Below are positions 25,442-35,101 of a stretch of DNA of 64,000 nt, in pieces. The translations under genes and the position numbers were made by a program. The DNA is from Escallonia rubra (lineage: Eukaryota > Streptophyta > Magnoliopsida > Escalloniales > Escalloniaceae). The stretch is from assembly GCA_033065855.1 (NCBI GenBank), contig JAVXUO010001311.1:806001-870000 (forward strand), written 5' to 3'. Each line of letters opens with the position of its first letter. Position 1 is the first letter of the stretch. The notes beneath the pieces are model-generated. The model worked only from the letters and a program-made list of their open reading frames with translations, was not told where the DNA came from and did no database searches.

Positions 25442-25835
25442 TATATTTTTTTTGTTAAGAGGAGAAATATTTCAGATATAAAAGAGAGTTACAAGCCGTC
25501 TCGACTAGATCAGCTATTTTACAGATATAAAAAATAATTTCAAATGTTGCCATTAACTCTACAGAATAACAACTAACTTATAAATGTATATACCGATACA
25601 AATTACAATTAGATTAAAGTAGAGAATATCCTACGCTTCAGTCTAACTTTTTGTAACTTGCTAAGGCTTACAGATTACAAAATTAACACTAAAAATAGCA
25701 AACACATAACATACAACACAAATTTATAATGAGGAGGACAATCGGAACCACGCCAATAGAGGTGTACTCGATTACCTACGGAACCACAACACAAGGACGA
25801 GAGTCTTAAAGGCTATCAACACCTTAAGGTCCACT
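25442..25835 (-). mobile_element. 5'-truncated LINE (3' end only)
   Basis: A 394-bp insert is flanked by 20-bp direct repeats TTGGAACRAAGCTATATATA (25422-25441 and 25836-25855) with one mismatch. On the minus strand it ends ATATTTCTCCTCTTAACA followed by an A-run, which is how plant L1-type LINE 3' ends look. The long target duplication plus poly(A) indicate target-primed reverse transcription. No coding remains. A SINE is less likely because no tRNA-like head is visible. Confidence 0.55.
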
Positions 25836-26189
25836 TTGGAACGAAGCTATATATACATCCTTTGGGTTCTCCTTGATATATGATTGGACGTGCCCTCTTA
25901 GAAAAGACGAATATCTAAATTAATTTGTTTCCCCAAATTAGAGAGTCCAATCGTAATTATCATGAATAAATGTTCGAAAAAAGCATAATGGACATGAATC
26001 TAACTAACTAATTAACAACTCGACTTGTTTTATTTTGGGCACGTCACGTGTCGTCGACTCTTATAACACAACGAAAGATTAGCTTTGTCACAGTTACGAT
26101 GTCAAGAGGCTTAGAGGGTGTTGTTTGGGATTGATTTTACAATGGTCAAATCTGATCAAATTTAGATTAAATCAGGTTTGAAGTGTCTG

Positions 26190-28437
26190 CAGTGTTATTA
26201 AAAGCGCGCCTAGGCGCAAGGCGCGCGCCTAGGCTCACCCTCAGCGCGTTCAAGAAGGCGCGCGCCTAGTGAGCCTGGGCGCAAGGCGCGCAGCGGTGGT
26301 GGAGGCGCAAATCCAGGCGCACCTCTTGTAGCCGTTCGATTGGACTTCGTGGCTTCACGTGGGCCGTTCGATTGGACTTCGTGGCTTCACGGTCTCACTC
26401 TCAAGTCTCTTTCACTCTCACAGTCTCACCTTGCCGTCGCATAACCCGTCACCGCCGGTCGCCGTCGTCGCATCTCCCAAGTCCCATCTTCGCTGATCGT
26501 CTGCTGCTCTCTCGCCAGTTCAGCCGCAATTGCTGCTGCTGCTTCAGCCGCGATCTGCTGCTGCTTCAGCCGCGATTGCTGCTCCTCTTTCCAGTTCGCC
26601 GATCGTCCGCTGCTTCAGCCACGATTGCTGCTCCTTTCGCCAGTTCGTCCTGCAGCTCTGCTGCTGATCAAGTCAATTAAAGCAGCTGCTCTTCTTGAAG
26701 TGAAGCTTCGATCCTTAGTCTCTCTCTATCTCGATTCTCGGGTGAGCTTGTTGTTTTAGAACCATTAAATTTCAGACCGAGATTGAAGTCACAAACACAA
26801 TAACATGTATTTATAACTTTTCTAATGTTGGAAGCTTATTGTTAGCCCTAGGGTTGGATAACCTAGGCTTACATCTTATTTTGACGATAACTGCACATTG
26901 ATTATGTTCTAATGTGTACTTTGAGTGTATTCTTAGTAGGTATATACATGCACACTCATGAAACACATTTGAGAAGTTGGATAGATGGAATAAAGACAAC
27001 GAAGCTTAGAGTTATGGTGACTTGATATGGAAGCTTCATCATCCAATGTCAAAGAGCAAGAAAGAATGCATAGGCTAAGTTATTATTGATTGATCTTTCA
27101 ATTATGTAAATAGTCTGGCTTGATGCTTGGATTGATGACTATGAAAAAAGACCTTAGGACACCTTGTCCATTGCATGTGAGTTCATAATCATTCACACAA
27201 GCGTGGTTCTTATGAGTGAACTTTGGAGCTTACTCAGATTTTCTAAAAAAAAAAATTTGGTGCTAATCTTTTCATATCTTGATAAAACTTTTCATTAACT
27301 TTCCAACGCAAAAAACGGTACCTCAATCCGATTTTGCTAGAAAAAGCCCAAAATAAGAAAAGGGGTTCCGTGAGGCAGCCGATAGGCAGTAGGGTAATAC
27401 AGTCGACTGCATTGGTCAAAATTCAGTTTCAACGGCTATTTTCAAGGACAAAACTCCAACGGCTATTTTAGAGGGATTACAGTCGACTGCATTGTGAATA
27501 CAGTCGAATGCAATTGCAGTTTTGCTCACTTTATGCCTATAACGGCTATATTTCATTTGCTCTCTATATAAATGATTTGGAACTTCATTATACACCATGA
27601 AAAACCACATTCTAAGCCTCCATTTATTAAAAAATATCAAGACTCGTGGATTAAACTTTTATCTATTCATCTTCATGATTTCACATCATTAAAGAGAGCA
27701 TCTTTGTGAGCATTTCTTTGATTGAGAGTGAGCATACTTCAAGTCATCAATTCTCTCATCTCTCTATTGTACTAGAGCTTCATTTGTACTCATTTCCTTT
27801 CAAGAGGGTTTCTTTGTACACATTTCATCTTTGTAAAAGGATTGTGATCAAGGCTTGGGTTTGTCAAGTCTTGGGTGAGCTTTGTGGATTCAAGGCTTGT
27901 GCTTGGTGTGAGGATATCACCAAGTGTTGTAAGGGTTTTGATCTTGACCCGGAAGAAGATTGTTGCTAGTGGATTCTAGTGCTCTTGCAAAGAACTTCCT
28001 TGAAGAGGTGGATGTAGGCTTGAGGGTATATCAAGCCGAACCATTTAAATCTCCTTGTCAAGTATCTCTAAACCCTTCTCTCTTTTCATTATCGTTTTAC
28101 ATTTGTGGTGAGATTGAGGTTAGTTGTTTGTTAATTTTTAAAGTAGTCTTAAAACCCTATTCACCCCCCCTTCTAGGGTTATTTTATTGGTTTCACTTTT
28201 TATATTATGGTGTTATGATATTTGAAACTTTTTCTATTGTTTGGAAGTTTATTAATTATCATGTTTTGAATTTGTTTTACTTAATTTTATTGTTTTAATG
28301 CACTATTATTTATTTATTTTAATATTGCGCCTTACTTCGAAAAGGCGCGCGCCTGCGCTTTGCGCTTAGGCTCCAAGGACCTTTTTCGCCTTAGGTGCTG
28401 CTGCGCCTTAGGTGCTCCTGTGCCTTTAATAACACTG
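26190..28437. mobile_element. hAT element with GCGCC subterminal repeats, nested in the MITE
   Basis: The termini are CAGTGTTATTAAAAG on the left and CAGTGTTATTAAAGG on the opposite strand at the right. The 8-bp duplication is AGTGTCTG (26182-26189) versus AGTGTGTG (28438-28445), one mismatch. Both subterminal zones (26203-26320 and 28326-28425) are full of GGCGC/GCGCC motifs in both orientations. A CTGCTGCTTCAGCCGCGATT segment repeats around 26525-26630. No transposase is present. Without the nested LTR it measures about 0.9 kb, close to the first hAT element. Confidence 0.85.
26840..28195 (+). mobile_element. Probable solo LTR (Copia-like) nested in the hAT element
   Basis: This begins TGTTAGCCCTAGGG and ends in CA at 28195, with candidate 5-bp duplications CTTAT (26835-26839) and CTTTT (28196-28200), one mismatch. 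A TATA box CTATATAAAT lies near 27564. The 3' part has the CCCTATTCACCCCCCC stretch often seen near the 3' end of Copia-type LTRs. ACAGTCGACTGCAT repeats occur in the U3 part (27399-27412, 27479-27492, and a variant near 27500). No coding genes remain. It is the youngest layer of the nest. Confidence 0.55.
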
Positions 28438-28791
28438 AGTGTGTGACAAAAAAATGTAAGCCCATTAAATCTGCTTCAATGTGCTCAAAACTGATTAAAT
28501 TCATAATTTTCGTTTTCTTGTATTAAGATTTAATTAGTTTTGGAGAATCAGGTTTGACCAAGAGAATTACATAAATATCCTTACTTTAAAACATATATTA
28601 AATGTTCAATTTCAATTTGAATACACTGTATGGTAATTTTGTCACTCTAAACCTACTATAATCTTTGTTTATCCAAACGCCTTCCACAACTTTTAATATA
28701 TTATGCTTAAAATGAATTAAAGCTAATTTTAAAAACTGATTATGATTTAATTAAAATTTATTTTTAAGAATCAATACCAAGCGACCTCTTA

Positions 28792-29085
28792 CTAGCCCGA
28801 ACGAGCACTTCAACCTAGTAATTTATGTAGTATAGAATTGGTGAAACGCCATCTGTAATACTTGTTCCACGTCCAAACTAAAAATGGATGGAGCTACTCT
28901 ACCAGGGCTAGACAAAGGCCTGGGTTGGTGCCAAACCAACTGGATCAGCCCAATTCGGAAAACCCGATTATAGTTATAGGAATCTCCAGTAGCCGAAATC
29001 TGTTCACGTTCAGGTGCTCCGAGTGAGTGAGTAGAGAGAGAACCAGTCGAAAAACACATACACAAACACACACTGAGTGCCAAGG
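28792..29085 (+). promoter_or_regulatory. NDUFA5 upstream region and 5' leader
   Basis: Short intergenic stretch between the MITE nest and the start codon. The last 60 bases are A/C-rich, typical of a leader. No specific site recognised. Confidence 0.35.
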
Positions 29086-32000
29086 ATGTTTCTCCGGCGA
29101 TTCTCGAGGCCGTTGATGCTGAGCGCGAGGGTGAAGGAAACGACCGGGATCGTGGGCCTGGAGGTGGTGCCCAACGCGAGGGAGGTGCTGATCGGCCTCT
29201 ACGGCAGAACCCTGAAGGAGATCCAGGCGGTGCCGGAGGACGAGGGCTACCGCAAGGCCGTGGAGAGCTTCACGCGGCACCGCCTTAAGGTGTGCCAGGA
29301 GGAGCAGGACTGGGAGGGCATCGAGAAGAGATTGGGCTGCGGCCAGGTCGAGGAGATCATCGAGGAGGCCCAGGACGAGCTCACGCTCATCTCCAAAATG
29401 ATTGGTCCGTCCACTCTTGCACCTTTGCGCTTCTATTGTTTATTGCCCATCCCCTTTCATTGGATTTTTTTTGCACTCTACTTTTACGAATTCCTTGGAT
29501 AGTTTTAGAATGTGATTGTTTCTGTACTAGTTGACTTGCCAATTAATACTTTTATAATATGTGCTTTCTATATGAGCGCAATTCAATGTTTGCACGTACC
29601 AAAGTCTATTGTAGGTATTGCAAAATGTCAAAGGAGAAATTTGATGTAATGGAAGGCGTAATTTGGGTGAAATTGGAAACTATGGCGATTGTATAGTAGT
29701 TTCGAGTTTATATATGGTACCATTCTGTTAGGCATTTTGACGCTTAGTTTTTAAGTGCATTGTACTTGTGAGTATATGTTTGGTACTAGGATGGTTGCAA
29801 TTTCGACGAATTGGGGATCTGGGAGTTTGGTGATCAGCTGAGACCCCTTATTGTGATTGCCACATTTGATAGATGCAATATTTTCCCACTGTTCATAAAT
29901 TTTGATCCTTTGACTCTGCTTCGATTCTAGGATAAACTTCAATTATCTAAAGGCTAGACATTCAATCTAACTGAAGTTGTAATCACCGATCAGATAAGTA
30001 TTATTTGACAAGTCAAACTACGGCATATGCTGAGTAAGTCATTGTGTACACCGTCAAATTCTGGAATGGAGGGAGTGCTTATAAGGGTTCGTTACTAGGA
30101 AATTACCTTAGCAAGAGTCTGTGGCAAAGTTTGGTTGGAGTCTTTTTTCGTGTTAGCTTGATGCTTAATTACCTAAAAAAAAAAAGATGAGAAGAAATAA
30201 AGTACCTGATGCCTTGTTGTTGCTATGTTTGTTGGTTGATATTGTCTCTGTATAGACTAGGTTACCTGTATGTCTTTCCTGTATCCTTGTCATCCTTTAG
30301 GGCCTTTGCCTTGTTATAGGAATGCTGCCAGCTTGATTTGTACACTTCTATATGAGCTTATATGTATGCTCCCCCTCAAAGTTTTCGTTACCTTCTCTTT
30401 TTGGGATGTTTCAAAATTTCGTTTCGTGTCAAAATTGTCCATAGCTAGCCTTTCCAAAAGTACAAGCTCTGTTTTTACACATCTTCCACCAACTAAGGAC
30501 TAGGCATAATTGTGATTGGTAAAAGGTCGAATGTTAAAATTGTCATAACATGTTTGACTTTTAAAGTGGGATAAAAGTTTTGACATGGGGGAAGTACCAT
30601 CTGACCTACTTGACACCTAATACATGGCACGTACTTTGTGGGGTTTTAAGTGAGTTCTTGAAATTTGACCAAACTGTGGACAATTTCAGACCCACAGGAT
30701 GCCGGGGGAAGATGTTAACCCCTGAAGGCCTGAATGCTAATACTAAGGTGAAAAAGTCAGCAATGCTACAACTTGACACAAATCTAATCTTAGCATGGTT
30801 GAGGTTGTATTAATACTGTCTATGTCCAATTAACTTAACATTGGGCGAATTGCATTGGCCTGCTAAAACTAATGATTTATGGAGTTAGTTTTGGCTGAGA
30901 TGCTGAGTTCCTTAGATGTGTGAATAATGTGACTTTTAAGAAAAATACTAGAAACTTGAATAGCATGGTGTATTTATTTTAATCATTCAAAATAACTGTG
31001 AAACTGCATGGCTTTCTTACAGCCTCATCTTTGGTTCCTGTCTTATGTGAACCTTAGTTTAACTTTTCAAGAAATGCTTTTGTTTTTTACTCAATTCTTT
31101 TCCAGTTAGACGTTGGATGCTCTTTCGTACTTGACCTTTAAAAGCTAGAAATTTAGGCTCTATTTATGTTGAAGTGGGAGCAGTGTCTTGGGCATGAGTT
31201 GCAAAGTGAGGCCGTGTGTTATTTTAAGATACCTTCATTTGCTACAACTCACCAATAGGTGCAGCCATATGCTACTCCTGTTGCAGCTACCTGAATTTCC
31301 ACATTGACCAATAGATCCACAGAAAAGAGGGAACAATGTGAAACAGAGCTGAGCACATGAATTTTAGTTAAACTAAAAAGTACCCAGTTTGTGGATATTT
31401 TTGGATGTGGTGATTACTTCTTTGGTACGATCTTATATGGTTTCTAAAACTGAAGTGTCTCATTCAACTATGATAATGATCACACCCTGGAGGGTATGTG
31501 TTGCAACATTTTTTTGTGAGATTAGAACGTTGTGTCTTCCGTCTATCATGAGTTAGTGGAAGGTGTTTGCCTTGCAACTTTTTGTGTGATTGCAGGGTCT
31601 AAATTCAAGGTTGTGGTGGTGGCTTATGGGAGATGAAAGCATTGCATCTTGGAAGCCGCTGAGCTAAACATCTGAGTTTTTGTTTGTGGAAGAGGGTATA
31701 AGCTAATATATAAGGGCTATTGTAGTGGTGGCAGTAAAAAACAAGTTATGCTGTGAGTGAAAGTCAATTTTATTTCCTAGGATTGTATTCTAGTAATTCA
31801 CAAAAGGCCAAAGGGGACAAAATGATTAAATTGGAGGAGTAGCATTTAGTAACCAAATTCCACCTTAAAACCAGTTGCAGAAGGCAGTAGTTTAAGTTTA
31901 TCTGGGCCTTTTGAACCCAACTCTTGGAAACTTTTCAAGGTGCATTATATCGTACCTTTTTGAGTGCCAGCTTGCATGTTTTAAGGTATCCTTTTGTGAG

Positions 32001-32521
32001 GATGCTCTCTGATGTAGTTTGTCCTTGATTTTTTTAACATCTTGGTTTGAGCGCTTTTAAATAAATCGGCTGCTTGGACTTGATAATGAGACAAGTGGCT
32101 ACTTAAAACTAGAAAAGAATGAAGTGTTGAATTTCCAACTTTTCTGGACATATCTCAGTTTTCTTTTTGGTCCAATGCTGTGAGACTTCACAAGGAAGTA
32201 AATCTATCGTGCCTTTTGCAAGCTGAAACTTCTTAGGCGATGGAAGGAAAATTCCTGTGTAAACTTCTTTCTCCCTTGGCATGAATGCTGTTAATTAAGT
32301 TTTGTTTTCTTGCAGAGTGGGATCCTTGGGGTGTTCCTGATGACTATGAATGTGAAGTTATTGAGAATGATGCTCCTGTTCCCAAGCACGTTCCCCTACA
32401 CCGACCTGGTCCTCTCCCTGAGGAGTTCTACAAAACGTTGGAGGCCGTTGGTTCAGGCACGTTGGAGACTGCAAAAAAGGCTGATCCTTCAATCACCTCA
32501 GGTGATTCTCAATCAAACTAG
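29086..32521 (+). CDS. NDUFA5: NADH dehydrogenase (ubiquinone) 1 alpha subcomplex subunit 5
   Basis: Two exons (29086-29404 and 32316-32521) around a 2.9-kb intron give 174 residues. The sequence is close to the plant B13 subunit throughout: KETTGIVGLEVVPNAR, YGRTLKEIQAVPEDEGYRKA, CGQVEEIIEEAQDEL, then EWDPWGVPDDYECEVIEN after the intron. The junction splits a glutamate codon. The protein is an accessory subunit of the peripheral arm of mitochondrial complex I; in plants the short N-terminus (MFLRRFSRPLM) is basic and could aid import. The chosen ATG gives the family N-terminus; an upstream GTG in the same frame is not used in plants. The last 20 residues are variable, as in other plants. Confidence 0.97.
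29980..30077. repeat. Stowaway-like MITE relic in the NDUFA5 intron
   Basis: The core CAGATAAGTATTATTTGACA then AGTCAAACTACGGCA matches the copies in Tic22-like intron 1 and TRAPPC1 intron 1. It ends with GGAATGGAGGGAGTGC, resembling the Stowaway terminus GGAGGGAGTA. Confidence 0.4.
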
Positions 32522-33747
32522 TGCCCCGCTGGCACTTGTGTTTGTTTTTCATTGAGGGACGCTGAGTTCAAAGCGCAAACCCATGTCCTATATCTGTTAT
32601 CTCGTTTATTTTGTTATGTAATACTCCTAATTTGCTGGATTGAGGAATGTAATTGATGGGATAAAAAGTCGACACATCAATAATCTCAAGCCAGTTTCAA
32701 AGATTTTTGTTTTAATTTTTTTTTTAAATTTGTGGGTTTGCTTGAGCATCACTAGGGTATCTCCGGTTGAATATGGTTCAGATGTAATGTGCAGTTCATT
32801 TCAGTCCTTAAGCTTAGATGGGAATTTGGCAATTGACGAAAGGAATATGGCAGTTGATCGAACAAGATGCAGTTTGGGTCCATAGATTTGTTTCCATTTT
32901 AGCAAGAAAAGATGTTCAAGCAAGGTTATGAATTGCAGAAATTTCAAGCTAACCAACTCTCTTTGTTGAGTTAGCTTGGCTTGGAACAGAAACTAGTAAG
33001 CTTTCGATCAGTCATCCAATTCTACAGGGATCCAGCTGATCCTGAATGTCTTCAAAGACGATAAAAAGATTGGCCTTTCCCGAAGTAACTAAAGCTGAAC
33101 ACACGGAATTAGAAGTATTCAGGGTAAGAATATATTGCAATCACACAAACTGACTTGCGTCCCATAGAAGACCACAAGTTGCATCAAAATAAGCAACCTC
33201 TTACCTTCAAAAGTAAACAGAAAAATTCACGGCACTAGTTTTATCGCCGTTCTATATTTCACGAGTAACATGGTTCAACTTGAACATGAACATTTCGAGT
33301 TCTATATTTCATGAGTAACATGGTTCAACCTGAACATGAACATTTCGAATATCACTCGAGGGTGATGAGAACCTCATTAAATTGCATGGACCAAGTAGGG
33401 GGTAGAATGACAGTGCCTAACGACATCTCACTAGCATCGCATTCCTGGATGAACAAGGCACTCCAAAAATATGTCACTAAAGCCAAAAGACTGATGGCGA
33501 ACGCGTGGGGGGTGGCGGAGAAACTCTAACAACAAGATGAACAACTATATGCTGCAATTCTCAAACTTGATAATCGCTCTTTCCACTTTTCACTTGTACA
33601 TTATATTTTGGAAATTTGATAAAAACTGATATTCTGGAGACCAGGAAAACATAGCAGGACTACAACATTTAGGAGGTAAAACTTGAGTTCAAAACACTAC
33701 AAACATACCCCCCATAATCTACATATCATCTCGAATCCTCAGGTTGC
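32522..33747. other. Intergenic DNA after NDUFA5
   Basis: 3' flank of NDUFA5, then noncoding sequence with a 50-bp direct tandem (33249-33348). A 72-codon plus-strand frame ends at 33529, with no family resemblance. Confidence 0.4.
33249..33348. repeat. 50-bp tandem duplication
   Basis: GTTCTATATTTCAYGAGTAA starts at 33249 and 33299. The two copies differ at only a few positions, so the duplication is fairly recent. Confidence 0.85.
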
Positions 33748-34833
33748 TCAAAGCTCCATACCTGAGTCAACTGCAGTTTTAGCTTTATCAACAATCATGC
33801 CCAGTATAATCTCAACTTCACATCTGATAGCAGCTGCTAACACCTCAAGGGTTCTCTGGGTTTCTGTATAACCTGTAGTTCATCTCAGTGCATATTTTAT
33901 ACACCATAGCAGTAGACAATGCCCTTCTATCTGCAGCAGAAAAACGTTTCCCTGCATACTGCTGACTAGCGATAGAAACTTCATATGCCATTCTGAAGAG
34001 GTCTTCGACTAAAACACAAATTAGCCATCATCTCCCATATCTGTAGGAAACAACATTTCAAGAAATGAGGCACATTCTATTGGCCACTCCCCTGCAGATC
34101 AGAGAGGGTGCTCTGAACAATGCCCCACTAATACAGTCTGTCCAAAAAGCACTAAGCCGACCTTTCAGTGCTTAGTCCAGCACAAATACAAAATAAGGCT
34201 GGTTCGATATGGTCATGAAAATATAATTTACCGATAAAATTTCTAGTTTGCTTGTTATGAGAAACTTGTATTTTTGAAGTGTCAAGTGACTTGAGTTGGA
34301 TTTGAATGAAAACAATCTTATTAACGCTCTATCTTATAACCTTTAGTATGAAGGAAAAAGAATATATGTTGCTATGTTTACGCCTTAGAAAAAATTTCAA
34401 CGCCATGGCTCCAAAGCGATGTAGTTTGGACTAGTTGTGGGTGTGAAATTACAAATAGAGCAATTGACTATCAATGAAATGACAAAAACGTCATTAAGGA
34501 TTTAATCATAAATACGCAATTGTATCCACGCCTTAGAGAACTTTTCTGGGGCATAGCAACATAATTGTTATCCCCTAAATGATTCTTTTGTTGCTCATAT
34601 TGTTGATCATTTATAAGCTTCGATGTGATGGACAACTAAAGGAATACTATGCTTCTTGCTCAAATAAGGCAGCAAGAAGCATAGTAATCGAAAGAGTTTA
34701 TCACAAATCTTTGAGTACACGTAAAAGTTACACATGCCGCATAAGTTAAGAGGATCTGTAAGCAACAGAAAGTGACTGAGAATCAAAACATACTTGTTCT
34801 GACGTTGCCTTCTACCGGATGTCTGGCCGCCAT
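33748..34833 (-). CDS. Unrecognised small two-exon gene, possibly a frameshifted pseudogene
   Basis: On the minus strand an ATG at 34833 opens MAARHPVEGNVRT (34833-34794), then a donor A|GTATGT. An acceptor TTTTAG at 34011 continues the same phase as IEDLFRMAYEVSIASQQYAG and on through GKRFSAADRRALSTAMVYKI to about 33875. That frame stops at 33847-33845. A second frame, displaced by two bases from about 33870, then reads TETQRTLEVLAAAIRCEVEI and ends AVDSGMEL with a stop at 33748. The gene is therefore either a 68-residue protein or a protein of about 103 residues with a 2-base insertion. The open frame also extends 59 codons upstream of the ATG (to about 35009). I do not recognise the family. 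Helix-like composition and the clean splice sites are the evidence for coding. It lies just downstream of the PPR gene on the same strand. Confidence 0.45.
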
Positions 34834-35101
34834 TCCGAGAAACTTTTGAGAAAGTGGAAATTGTGGAATCTCGAAAGCTGCATAAGTAGGGAATTTGCCC
34901 TCATGAATGACGAATGTAAACCTATGCAGGTCTTTCCATCGCAACAAACCTAACCACTGTTTTGAATTGGTGGCGCGACGTCACAGCCAAATCAGAAAAT
35001 TCGATCTAATAACCTCCGTGCACAATTTTTCGCACCAATCCAGAAGATGAGGAGGTAGAAAAGGGCACGACTGCTAGAGGGTTTCTAATATCGGTGCAAG
35101 T

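Larger units (their letters stand above)
26114..28788. mobile_element. Tourist-like MITE (PIF/Harbinger), hosting two nested elements
   Basis: The inverted ends read GAGGGTGTTGTTTGGGATTG on the left and GAGGTCGCTTGGTATTGATT on the right (opposite strand). They are flanked by the 3-bp duplication TTA (26111-26113 and 28789-28791), diagnostic of PIF/Harbinger. Without the nested hAT and its duplication the MITE is about 419 bp, a usual size. It is the oldest layer of the nest. Confidence 0.65.

Noticed and set aside
29077-29085. In-frame GTG as start of NDUFA5
   Set aside because: Plant nuclear genes start at ATG; 29086 gives the conserved family N-terminus.
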